This document shows positions 7,956-14,771 of a stretch of DNA of 20,937 bases, piece by piece (the stretch's first letter is position 1; the number at the start of each line of letters is the position of its first letter). Below the pieces are notes generated by a model. It was not told the DNA's origin, made no database searches, and saw only the letters and a program-made list of their open reading frames with translations. The stretch is from Bacilli bacterium. GTDB taxonomy: Bacteria > Bacillota_I > Bacilli_A > RF39 > UBA660. The stretch is from contig JAFUZI010000079.1 of NCBI GenBank assembly GCA_017476705.1, positions 1 through 20,937 on the forward strand, read 5' to 3'. The translations under genes and the position numbers were made by a program.

Positions 7956-8846
7956 ATGAAAATTATTGTTGATTTAGAAAATGTCAGAATTGATAATTAC
8001 TTAACAGATAAATTAAATCTTAGTAGAAGTAAAGTCAGCAAGATGATTAAAGATGGAAAGATTTTAGTTAATGGAAAGAGTGTTAAGACAAGTTATTTAG
8101 TAAGACTAAATGATATTATTGATGCTGAGGAATATGTTGAAGAAGAAATGTCTTTAAAGCCTGAAAAAATGGACTTAGATATTGTTTATGAGGATAATGA
8201 TGTTATAGTTGTTAATAAAGAAAATGGTGTGGTTGTTCATCCAGCGGTTGGAAATAAAGATCATACATTAGTTAATGGACTTATATATCATTCTAAATTG
8301 AGCGATATTAATGGTACATTTAGACCCGGTATAGTTCATAGAATTGATGCATATACTACTGGTCTTTTAATGATTGCTAAGAATAATAAAGCTCATGAGA
8401 TACTTGCTCATGAGCTTGAAGAGAAAAAAACTTATCGTAAATATATTGCACTTGTTTGGGGAGTCATTAAGGAAGATACTGGTACAATTGATGCACCTAT
8501 TGGAAGAGATATAAATGATAGAAAGAAAATGTCTGTTACAGATATAAATGCTAAAGAAGCGGTAACACATTTTAGAGTAATAGAGAGATATAAAAATGCT
8601 ACATTAATTGAACTTCAACTTGAAACTGGTAGAACACATCAAATTAGAGTTCATATGAATTATATTGGGCATCCTGTTGTAAATGATCCTGTATATGGTA
8701 AGAGAAAAATAATTGATAATAGTGGTCAATGCTTACATGCTGCTGAACTTGGTTTTTCTCATCCTACAACAGGTGAGTTTATGAAATTTTCAAGTGAATT
8801 ACCTGAATGTTTTTTAAAAATTTTGAAAGAATTTAAAGATTCATAA
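7956..8846 (+). CDS. rluD: RluA/RluD-family pseudouridine synthase
   Basis: Converts uridine to pseudouridine, probably in 23S rRNA (RluD-like), although the precise target cannot be read from the sequence. It has 296 residues. An S4 RNA-binding domain (about 1-60, with LNLSRSKVSKMIKDGKILVNG) is followed by the catalytic domain. The active-site motif is GIVHRIDAYTTGLLMIAKN with catalytic D131; the common form is HRLDKDTSGL, so the two residues after Asp differ. The C-terminal motif LETGRTHQIRVHMNYIGHPVVNDPVYG is intact. AGGTGAT lies 3 nt upstream. It is the last gene of the ruvA operon. Its final 14 nt overlap the convergent tspO-like gene, and no terminator is visible between them. Confidence 0.93.
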   Translation: MKIIVDLENVRIDNYLTDKLNLSRSKVSKMIKDGKILVNGKSVKTSYLVRLNDIIDAEEYVEEEMSLKPEKMDLDIVYEDNDVIVVNKENGVVVHPAVGNKDHTLVNGLIYHSKLSDINGTFRPGIVHRIDAYTTGLLMIAKNNKAHEILAHELEEKKTYRKYIALVWGVIKEDTGTIDAPIGRDINDRKKMSVTDINAKEAVTHFRVIERYKNATLIELQLETGRTHQIRVHMNYIGHPVVNDPVYGKRKIIDNSGQCLHAAELGFSHPTTGEFMKFSSELPECFLKILKEFKDS

Positions 8847-9285
8847 AATAAATTGTTATACTTAATATGCATGCGAAAATACTAAATAGTATGTATGGGA
8901 TTAAAAATTTTGATGCTTTTTCATTTAATTTTTTAGTCTCATCGTAGAGATTAATTGCAGTTATTAAAATTAAAATTGTATCCACAAAAGCTAAAAATAA
9001 ATTTTCAAGTCTAAAGAAAATAGGTGTATATAGTTGATTAAATATATAATTTGATATTAAGGCGGCATTATAACTCTTAATATCTTTGAATTTATATTCA
9101 GAATATATTATATATATTGATATAGCAATTAATATATAAAGAATTGTCCAAACAATACCATATGCAAAGTCTGGTAATGCAAAAAATGGTTTATTAATTA
9201 CATCATAAAAAGCATTATTGCCCATAAATAATACATTTAAAAACCATGGTAGTAAGCATGCTACAAACAAAAGAATTTTCTTCAA
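8833..9285 (-). CDS. tspO: TspO/MBR-family membrane protein
   Basis: A 150-residue, five-helix membrane protein resembling the tryptophan-rich sensory protein/peripheral benzodiazepine receptor family, which binds porphyrins and related ligands. The matches are KPFFALPDFAYGIVWTILYI (32-51, the family P..FG.VWT.LY motif), FNQLYTPIFF (82-91, family N..WS..FF with Trp replaced by Tyr) and KFLIPYILFSIFACI (126-140). Only two tryptophans remain (W14 and W46), so many family aromatics are lost. The start is TTG, chosen because GGTGAT stands 3 nt before it, the same spacing as many genes here. It is the only long gene on the minus strand. Its promoter faces that of the rhomboid gene. Function in this organism is unknown. 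Confidence 0.8.
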   Translation of the reverse strand: MKKILLFVACLLPWFLNVLFMGNNAFYDVINKPFFALPDFAYGIVWTILYILIAISIYIIYSEYKFKDIKSYNAALISNYIFNQLYTPIFFRLENLFLAFVDTILILITAINLYDETKKLNEKASKFLIPYILFSIFACILSITIYFMNL

Positions 9286-9304
9286 AGTATCACCTCTAAT
9301 AGAT

Positions 9305-9334
9305 ATTATGTGTTATAATAGAAGAAAATTACAA
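9305..9334 (-). promoter_or_regulatory. Promoter of the tspO-like gene
   Basis: Read on the minus strand: TTGTAA (9334-9329), an 18-bp spacer, then CATAAT (9310-9305). This gives a leader of about 12 nt. It overlaps the divergent rhomboid -10. Confidence 0.5.
9311..9319 (+). promoter_or_regulatory. Extended -10 promoter of the rhomboid gene
   Basis: TGTTATAAT is a perfect -10 (9314-9319) with TGn before it and no recognisable -35. It lies inside the minus-strand tspO promoter, in an imperfect AT palindrome (9304-9320). Confidence 0.55.
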
Positions 9335-9349
9335 AAAAAGGAGGAATTT

Positions 9350-10483
9350 ATGGATCAAGTAGTAATAAGTAAAAATGATGAATTAGTTATGAAATTACTT
9401 CATTATTTTATAACTGAAAAAGGTTACAGTCCAATTGTTCTTCATGGAGCCAAAGATGAAATTTGGCTTGAAAATATGGATAGTGATTATAAAATAGTTA
9501 GAATTGTATCTAATTATATTCATAATAACGAGCAGTTAAATTTTGATTTGTTTAGAACTAAACAAATAATGAAACAAATTAAGAAAAAAACATTTTCGTA
9601 TTCTTTAAATACACTTAGCTTGTTTGTAAATTTAGGAGATAGTGTTGAAATAGAAAAATTTATGCATTTAGAAAATGTTGATTCTGCAAAAGTTGATAAA
9701 ATATCAGATTTAAAAAAATATGATTTTATTTTAGATGTTTTCCCAACAATTACTAAAGACACTTCATTTAAAGAAAAAGGTTTAAATTTGTTTATGAAGA
9801 TTACAAGTGAAATTTCTAAAAAAAATGAGCAAGAAACAATTAAAAATGAAGAAGTATTTAAAGAAAAAACTCCATATGTAACTTATTTAATAATGTTTAT
9901 AAATTTACTTGTTTTCTTACTTTGCAATATTGATAATTCTTACGTTGCTAAATTATCAATTTTAAATAATATTAATGATGAATATTATAGAGTAATAACT
10001 TCTGGCTTTACTCATGTTGATATTTTCCATATATTCTTTAACATGTATGCTTTATATATCATCGGAAGTCAAATTGAAAGCTTTATAGGACGATTTAAAT
10101 ATAGCATTGTATATTTAGGAAGCTTAGTTGCATCAAGTATGCTATCGATGGCATTTTTGCCTGATAATACTTATTCATTAGGTGCGAGTGGTGCTATATT
10201 TGGTTTATTTGGTTCCCTTTTAGTATTTGGATATCATTATAGAGTATATTTAGGAACTGCACTTAGAAGCCAAATAGTCCCTATTATAATTTTAAATTTA
10301 ATGTTAGGATTTATGATTCCTGGAATTGATATAGCATCACACATTGGTGGCCTTGTTGCTGGATTATTAATTACAATAGCACTAGGAATTAAATATAAAT
10401 CAACTAATTTTGACCGATTAAATGGTACTATACTTTTATTTATTTACACTATTTTTTTAATATATATTTCATTTATAAAATAA
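9350..10483 (+). CDS. Rhomboid-family intramembrane serine protease
   Basis: A 377-residue membrane protease. Residues 1-172 are a soluble, presumably cytosolic domain. The rhomboid core then has about seven helices from residue 176. The core shows GFTHVDIFHIFFN with H222, H227 and N231, the catalytic GASG with S280, and the catalytic H331 in ASHIGGLVAG. The architecture recalls Bacillus YqgP/GluP, whose N-terminal domain takes part in divalent-cation-dependent membrane protein quality control. The C-terminal TPR region of that protein is missing here. The ATG at 9350 is chosen for AAGGAGGA 5 nt upstream. An in-frame ATG at 9218 lies inside the divergent gene and upstream of the promoter. The substrate is unknown. 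Confidence 0.92.
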   Translation: MDQVVISKNDELVMKLLHYFITEKGYSPIVLHGAKDEIWLENMDSDYKIVRIVSNYIHNNEQLNFDLFRTKQIMKQIKKKTFSYSLNTLSLFVNLGDSVEIEKFMHLENVDSAKVDKISDLKKYDFILDVFPTITKDTSFKEKGLNLFMKITSEISKKNEQETIKNEEVFKEKTPYVTYLIMFINLLVFLLCNIDNSYVAKLSILNNINDEYYRVITSGFTHVDIFHIFFNMYALYIIGSQIESFIGRFKYSIVYLGSLVASSMLSMAFLPDNTYSLGASGAIFGLFGSLLVFGYHYRVYLGTALRSQIVPIIILNLMLGFMIPGIDIASHIGGLVAGLLITIALGIKYKSTNFDRLNGTILLFIYTIFLIYISFIK

Positions 10484-10506
10484 AGAATTGTAAAATTCTT
10501 TTTTTT
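10482..10506 (+). terminator. Intrinsic terminator of the rhomboid gene
   Basis: aaagaatt (10482-10489) and aattcttt (10494-10501) pair around gtaa, followed by a T-tract to 10506. The stop codon (10481-10483) overlaps the 5' arm. Confidence 0.7.
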
Positions 10507-10516
10507 ATACTATAAT
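10488..10516 (+). promoter_or_regulatory. Promoter of the DUF3048 gene, nested in a terminator
   Basis: TTGTAA (10488-10493), exactly 17 bp, TATAAT (10511-10516). The -35 falls on the loop of the upstream terminator hairpin and the T-tract forms the spacer. The expected leader is about 14 nt. Confidence 0.65.
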
Positions 10517-10536
10517 TATTTTAGGATAGGTGAAGT

Positions 10537-11727
10537 ATGAAGAAGCTGTTTTTAAAAATTAAAAATATGAAGAAAAGTAAAAAAATTATAATGTTTATTA
10601 TATGTGTTTTAATTATTACTGCTGTTATTTTTGCATGTACAATTTTTTTTAAACCAGAAACTATAAAGGAAATCAAAAAGAAATTAGAACCAAAAAATGA
10701 ACAGACAGTTAAAAAAATATCAATATTTAATATGGAGTCTAAAACAAGACCAATTGCTGTTATGATAAATAATCATAATCAGGCTCGACCATATCATTCA
10801 GGACTTGATAAAGCACAGATAGTATATGAGTTTATTGTAGAAGGTGGTATAACTCGTATGCTAGCAATCTTTAAAGATCAAGATGTATCTAGAATTGGCC
10901 CTGTAAGAAGTTCAAGACATTATTATTTAGATTATGCACTTGAAAATGATGCAATATATGTTCACTGGGGATGGTCTCCACAAGCTGAGTCTGATATTAG
11001 ATCTTTGGGTGTAAATAACTTAAATGGATTATATGATTATGGATTTTCAAGAGATCAAAATTTAATTGGTAAGATAAATTTAGAGCATACAGCAATTACA
11101 TCAACTGATGGTATTAAAGAGGCTGTTAAAAGAAAAGCTTATAGAACAGAGTATAAAACTGATAATGTAGAAGATAATTTGGTTTTAAAATATAGCGCAA
11201 ATGAAATAAATCTTGGAAAAGATAGTGTTATATTAAATTTAAATGATGGTAGTGGATTATCATTAACTAGTACATCTTTTATAAAAAGTTATGTTGAAGG
11301 TATAAACGCAGGAATACCTGTTCAAAGTGATTCAAAAGTAGCTAATAAGGTTGTTATTCCATATTCAAATTATATGACTGTATCTTATATCTACGATAGC
11401 GATAATAAGTATTATTTAAGATATGCAAATAATTCTGTACATAAAGATTATATAACAGGAGAACAATATCATTTTAAAAATATATTAATTTTAAAAGTTG
11501 AAAATCATACAATGGATAGTTATGGAAGACAAGATTTGAAAAATGTTGGAACTGGTAAAGGATATTATATAACTAATGGATATGCCAAAGAAATAACATG
11601 GCATAAAGATTCAAGAGCAAATAAAACTAAGTATAAATACTTAGATGGAAGTGAAGTCATTGTAAATGATGGAAATACATTTATTCAAGTAGAACCAATA
11701 GGAATGAATCCAACTATATCAGAATAA
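10537..11727 (+). CDS. DUF3048 (YerB-like) membrane-anchored extracytoplasmic protein
   Basis: A 396-residue exported protein of the YerB/DUF3048 family, whose biochemical role is not known. A very basic N-terminus is followed by one hydrophobic helix (about 17-37). C34, preceded by VIFA, could be a lipoprotein site, but Phe at -2 is a poor lipobox, so a plain membrane anchor is equally possible. Family blocks are RPIAVMINNHNQARPYHSGL, IVYEFIVEGGITRMLAIF, IGPVRSSRHYYLDYALENDA and YVHWGWSPQAESDI, all around residues 71-155. The second domain includes GKGYYITNGYAKEITWHK. GGTGAAGT stands directly before the ATG. It is a single-gene unit between its own promoter and terminator. If lipidated, it would be a client of the LspA encoded at 7528-7947. 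Confidence 0.9.
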   Translation: MKKLFLKIKNMKKSKKIIMFIICVLIITAVIFACTIFFKPETIKEIKKKLEPKNEQTVKKISIFNMESKTRPIAVMINNHNQARPYHSGLDKAQIVYEFIVEGGITRMLAIFKDQDVSRIGPVRSSRHYYLDYALENDAIYVHWGWSPQAESDIRSLGVNNLNGLYDYGFSRDQNLIGKINLEHTAITSTDGIKEAVKRKAYRTEYKTDNVEDNLVLKYSANEINLGKDSVILNLNDGSGLSLTSTSFIKSYVEGINAGIPVQSDSKVANKVVIPYSNYMTVSYIYDSDNKYYLRYANNSVHKDYITGEQYHFKNILILKVENHTMDSYGRQDLKNVGTGKGYYITNGYAKEITWHKDSRANKTKYKYLDGSEVIVNDGNTFIQVEPIGMNPTISE

Positions 11728-11748
11728 GAAGAAAAATCTTCTTTTTTT
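11726..11748 (+). terminator. Intrinsic terminator of the DUF3048 gene
   Basis: aagaaga (11726-11732) pairs with tcttctt (11737-11743) around aaaa, running into seven T (11742-11748). The stop codon (11725-11727) enters the stem. Confidence 0.7.
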
Positions 11749-11768
11749 GACAAATTGTATAAAAAATA

Positions 11769-11797
11769 TTTTAAAAAAAATTTAATTGTGCTACAAT
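11769..11797 (+). promoter_or_regulatory. Promoter of the repeat-bearing membrane protein gene
   Basis: TTTTAA (11769-11774), 17 bp, then TGCTACAAT with an extended -10 at 11792-11797. The leader of about 48 nt (about 11804-11852) shows no clear structure. A perfect TTGACA at 11747-11752 overlaps the preceding T-tract but has no good -10 at 16-18 bp. Confidence 0.55.
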
Positions 11798-11852
11798 GTA
11801 GTTGGCTACTTATCTAGAAGAATATATTTTATATTAATGCGGAGTGATAAAA

Positions 11853-12602
11853 ATGATTAATATTTCAATTTCGAGCAATTTACTTATTATAACATCGACT
11901 ATTATTTTAATAGCAATTATAGGATTAATCGTTTATATTATTTATAAAGATAAAATGATTGATCAAGAAGAGATTGATGATTTAATTGATGATATTGTTA
12001 AGGCAAAGCCTAGAGATGATAAAGAAAAAAATATAGAATCTATTAAAGTTACTCAAATAGAATCGAATGAACCTACTAAGTTAAATTTAGAAGAAATGCT
12101 TAATGATATGCAAAATAATTTAGAAAAGAAAAAACAAAAATCAATTGAAGAATATGAAAAAGAACAAGATGATAATGCAATAATTAGTATTAAAGATTTA
12201 CAAAATAGTAATGTTAAATCAATTGATGATTATGAAAAGGAACAAGAAGATGCAGCAATTATCAATATCAATGAGTTAAAGAAATTTAATAGTATGGATG
12301 CTTTGACTGAAAAAGAAGAAGAATTAGTTAAACCAGTTAAAAAAGCAATTGCTAAAATAGAGACAAATAATAATAAAAGCAAATTTAAGAGTACCGATTT
12401 TATTTCACCAATATTTGGTAAGATGGATAATAAAATTGAGTATCCTAAAATAAAATCATATGATAAATTAGCAGAAGAAGAACTTATGAAAGCTAAGCAT
12501 GCATCTTTAGAACAATCTATTGATGTTGAACCTTTATCAGATGAGATAAAAAGAAATACAGAATTTTTAAAAGCTTTAAAAGAGTTTAGAAATAACTTAT
12601 AG
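11853..12602 (+). CDS. Unknown membrane-anchored acidic protein with two internal repeats
   Basis: A 249-residue protein I cannot name. Residues 9-31 form one membrane helix (LLIITSTIILIAIIGLIVYIIYK). The rest is charged, low-complexity and probably cytosolic, with likely coiled-coil character. Two near-copies of a 26-residue unit lie at 96-121 and 122-147, both containing YEKEQ-[DE]-D-x-AII-x-I. Further on are FISPIFGKM (183-191), flanked by basic residues, and a C-terminal helix NTEFLKALKEFRNNL. The layout suggests an adaptor that displays short binding motifs at the membrane; that is inference only. The ATG at 11853 is chosen because GGAG (11841-11844) is 8 nt upstream. An in-frame GTG at 11844 overlaps that site. 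It has its own promoter and terminator. Confidence 0.82.
   Translation: MINISISSNLLIITSTIILIAIIGLIVYIIYKDKMIDQEEIDDLIDDIVKAKPRDDKEKNIESIKVTQIESNEPTKLNLEEMLNDMQNNLEKKKQKSIEEYEKEQDDNAIISIKDLQNSNVKSIDDYEKEQEDAAIININELKKFNSMDALTEKEEELVKPVKKAIAKIETNNNKSKFKSTDFISPIFGKMDNKIEYPKIKSYDKLAEEELMKAKHASLEQSIDVEPLSDEIKRNTEFLKALKEFRNNL
12138..12293 (+). repeat. Two tandem 78-bp coding repeats
   Basis: Bases 12138-12215 and 12216-12293 encode adjacent 26-residue units KSIEEYEKEQDDNAIISI... and KSIDDYEKEQEDAAIINI.... The DNA is diverged but clearly related (aaatcaattga opens both), so the duplication is not recent. Confidence 0.8.
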
Positions 12603-12616
12603 TTATTTCTTTTTTT
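12588..12616 (+). terminator. Intrinsic terminator of the repeat-bearing protein gene
   Basis: A perfect 10-bp stem, agaaataact (12588-12597) with agttatttct (12601-12610), around tat, then T to 12616. The stop codon (12600-12602) spans the loop and 3' arm. Confidence 0.78.
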
Positions 12617-12623
12617 AATAAAA

Positions 12624-12657
12624 TATGATATCATTAAACCTTGAAGGACGTGATAAT
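12624..12657 (+). promoter_or_regulatory. Possible promoter and ribosome binding site for mtaB
   Basis: TATGAT (12624-12629) follows the T-tract at the same 7-nt distance as at fmt, with no good -35. AAGGACGTGAT then leads to the ATG at 12658 with 3 nt spacing. Confidence 0.4.
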
Positions 12658-13938
12658 ATGACTTTTAATATAATGACTCTTGGCTGTAAAGTTAATTCTT
12701 ATGAATCAAATGTTATGAGAGACTTGTTAAAAAGTGCTGGATATACTGAGGTAGGTATATCAGATGCAGCAGATATATCAATTATAAATACATGTAGTGT
12801 AACTAATACGGCAGATTCTAAATCACTAAAGGTTATTAGACAAGTACATAAAAAAAATCCTAATGCAATTATAGTTGCGTGTGGATGTATGATTCAAAAT
12901 AAAAAAGATGAGATTTTTAATATAAATGAAATATCAATTGCTTTTGGTAATGTTGGAAAGTCCAAAATAGTTGATTATATTGAAGAATATAAAAAAACTG
13001 GTAATAGAATAATTGATATTAAAGATGTTATGGATAGTTCTTTTGAAAAAATGAGTTTAAATACATTTGATAAAACTAGAGCATATGTAAAAATTGAAGA
13101 TGGTTGTGAAAACTATTGTAGTTATTGTATAATCCCTTATACTAGAGGAAAAGTTAGAAGCAAAGATCCAAGAGAAGTTATCGAAGAGGTTAAGAAACTT
13201 GTTTCATGTGGCCATAAAGAAATAGTTTTAACAGGAATTCATACTGGGCATTATGGTTTTAAAGATTTTAATTTTGCAGATTTGTTAAACTATTTAGTAG
13301 AGATTGATGGGTTGGAACGTCTTAGAATATCATCTATCGAAATGAATGAAATAACACATGAAGTTTTAGAGGTATTTAAAAAAAGTAACGTTTTAGTAGA
13401 TCATATACATTTACCACTTCAATCAGGATCTAATTCAGTATTAAAGAGAATGAATAGAAAATATTTAAAAGAAGACTTTATTGATAAAGTTAATGAAATT
13501 AGATCTGTAAGGCCTAATATTTCTATAACAACAGATGTTATTGTTGGATTTCCTGAGGAGACAAATGATGAGTTTAATGAAACAGTTGAAACTATTAAAA
13601 AAATAAATTTTTCTAAAATACATGTATTCCCATATTCTGTGAGAGTTGGTACTCCGGCAGAAAAAATGCATCAGGTAGATGGTAATGTAAAAAAAGAAAG
13701 AGTTCAAATATTATTGAATTTATCTAAGGAACTTGAACAATCTTATTTTGAAAAGTATGTTGGTAGTAAAGTAGTATTTATACCAGAGGTATATAAAGAT
13801 GGTTTTTTAATAGGACATACTGGAAATTATTTGCTTGTTAAATCTAAAGGTAGTGAATCAGAACTCCATAAAGACAAAGAGGCTGTTATTGAAGAGATTA
13901 AATATCCATATTGTATAGCAAAAGAGTTAAATAATTAA
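12658..13938 (+). CDS. mtaB: tRNA t6A37 methylthiotransferase MtaB
   Basis: Radical-SAM enzyme that methylthiolates N6-threonylcarbamoyladenosine at position 37 (ms2t6A) of tRNAs reading ANN codons. The 426 residues carry the hallmark TLGCKVN, which separates MtaB from MiaB (TYGCQMN) and RimO. The N-terminal cluster cysteines are C10, C46 and C77. The radical-SAM CxxxCxxC is C150/C154/C157 in GCENYCSYCIIPYTRG. HIHLPLQSGSNSVLKRMNR and TTDVIVGFPEET follow, and a C-terminal TRAM domain covers about the last 60 residues. The ATG at 12658 is used. An in-frame ATG at 12625 falls inside the -10 box and would add a non-conserved 11-residue tail. It is a single-gene unit. Confidence 0.96.
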   Translation: MTFNIMTLGCKVNSYESNVMRDLLKSAGYTEVGISDAADISIINTCSVTNTADSKSLKVIRQVHKKNPNAIIVACGCMIQNKKDEIFNINEISIAFGNVGKSKIVDYIEEYKKTGNRIIDIKDVMDSSFEKMSLNTFDKTRAYVKIEDGCENYCSYCIIPYTRGKVRSKDPREVIEEVKKLVSCGHKEIVLTGIHTGHYGFKDFNFADLLNYLVEIDGLERLRISSIEMNEITHEVLEVFKKSNVLVDHIHLPLQSGSNSVLKRMNRKYLKEDFIDKVNEIRSVRPNISITTDVIVGFPEETNDEFNETVETIKKINFSKIHVFPYSVRVGTPAEKMHQVDGNVKKERVQILLNLSKELEQSYFEKYVGSKVVFIPEVYKDGFLIGHTGNYLLVKSKGSESELHKDKEAVIEEIKYPYCIAKELNN

Positions 13939-13948
13939 CTCTTTTTTT
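13921..13948 (+). terminator. Intrinsic terminator of mtaB
   Basis: aaagagttaa (13921-13930) and ttaactcttt (13935-13944) form a perfect 10-bp stem with loop ataa, and the T-tract runs to 13948. The mtaB stop codon (13936-13938) is in the 3' arm. Confidence 0.82.
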
Positions 13949-13986
13949 ATATAAATACTAGTTTAATAATAAATTATTTGATAAAA

Positions 13987-14008
13987 TATAATGTGTATGG
14001 GAGATGAT
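13987..14008 (+). promoter_or_regulatory. Possible promoter and ribosome binding site of the suf genes
   Basis: A perfect TATAAT (13987-13992) lies 20 nt before sufC, without a recognisable -35. GGGAGATGAT (13999-14008) is the ribosome binding site. The leader would be about 14 nt, leaving no room for a leader regulator. Confidence 0.45.
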
Positions 14009-14012
14009 TTAA

Positions 14013-14771
14013 ATGCACACACTTAAAATAAAAAACATATGTGTTAATATAGATGACAAAGAAATTCTAAAAAATTTTTCTTTAGAGATTAAGTCTGGTG
14101 AGATACATGCTATTATGGGACCTAATGGTACAGGAAAATCAACATTATCTAGAGTTATTATGGGTGATAATAGATATAAACTTGTAAGCGGAGAAATTAT
14201 ATTTGATGATAAAAATATAAATGAATTAACAACAGATGAGAGAGCTCGTCTTGGTCTTTTTCTTGGCCTTCAAATGCCTACAAGTATTGAAGGAGTTACT
14301 AATGCTGATTTTTTAAGAACTGCTCTTCATATAAAAGAAGGCAATAACTTTAATTTAATGCATTTAATTAAAGATATAAATAAAACATGTGATGAATTAA
14401 AAATTGATAGAAATATGATTCATAGAGCAGTAAATAGTGGATTCTCTGGTGGAGAGAGAAAGAAAAATGAAATACTTCAAATGAAACTTTTAAAGCCAAG
14501 TATTATTATGTTAGATGAAATAGATTCAGGCCTTGATGTTGACTCACTTAAAATAGTTGGAGAAAATGTCATGGATTATTATAAAACATCTGATTCAGCA
14601 ATTTTATTAATTACACATTATCAAAGACTTTTAGACTATATTAAACCTGATTATGTACATATAATGATTAATGGAAATATTAAAAAAAGTGGAGATGCTT
14701 CTTTAGTAGATGAAATAGAGAAAAAAGGCTATGAAAAGATTTTATCTGAAATAGAGGATGGTCATGAATAA
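14013..14771 (+). CDS. sufC: Fe-S cluster assembly ATPase SufC
   Basis: ABC-type ATPase of the SUF scaffold, which drives conformational change in SufB/SufD during Fe-S cluster assembly. The 252-residue length is normal. It has Walker A GPNGTGKST (36-44), a Q-loop at LQMPTSIEGV, ABC signature SGGERKKNEILQ (145-156), Walker B IIMLDEIDSGLD (164-175) and H-loop H202 (THYQRLL). The SufC-typical segment SGGERKKNE and the conserved DEIDSGLD identify it against other ABC ATPases. Its last 8 nt overlap the next gene. It leads sufC-sufD-sufS, the usual Bacilli order. Confidence 0.96.
   Translation: MHTLKIKNICVNIDDKEILKNFSLEIKSGEIHAIMGPNGTGKSTLSRVIMGDNRYKLVSGEIIFDDKNINELTTDERARLGLFLGLQMPTSIEGVTNADFLRTALHIKEGNNFNLMHLIKDINKTCDELKIDRNMIHRAVNSGFSGGERKKNEILQMKLLKPSIIMLDEIDSGLDVDSLKIVGENVMDYYKTSDSAILLITHYQRLLDYIKPDYVHIMINGNIKKSGDASLVDEIEKKGYEKILSEIEDGHE

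Noticed and set aside
9218..9349. 44-residue N-terminal extension of the rhomboid protein
   Set aside because: It runs antisense through the tspO start and both promoters, and a strong AAGGAGGA site marks the ATG at 9350.
11747..11752. Perfect TTGACA as the -35 of the gene at 11853
   Set aside because: No acceptable -10 lies 16-18 bp downstream, and the Ts belong to the terminator. The TGCTACAAT promoter is better spaced.
12230..12634. 134-codon open frame on the minus strand
   Set aside because: It is antisense to the repeat-bearing membrane protein and its Ser/Leu/Ile-rich reading is the usual shadow of Lys/Glu/Asp-rich coding DNA.
12625..12657. Earlier ATG for mtaB
   Set aside because: The ATG is part of the -10 box, and the added residues are not part of the conserved MtaB N-terminus.
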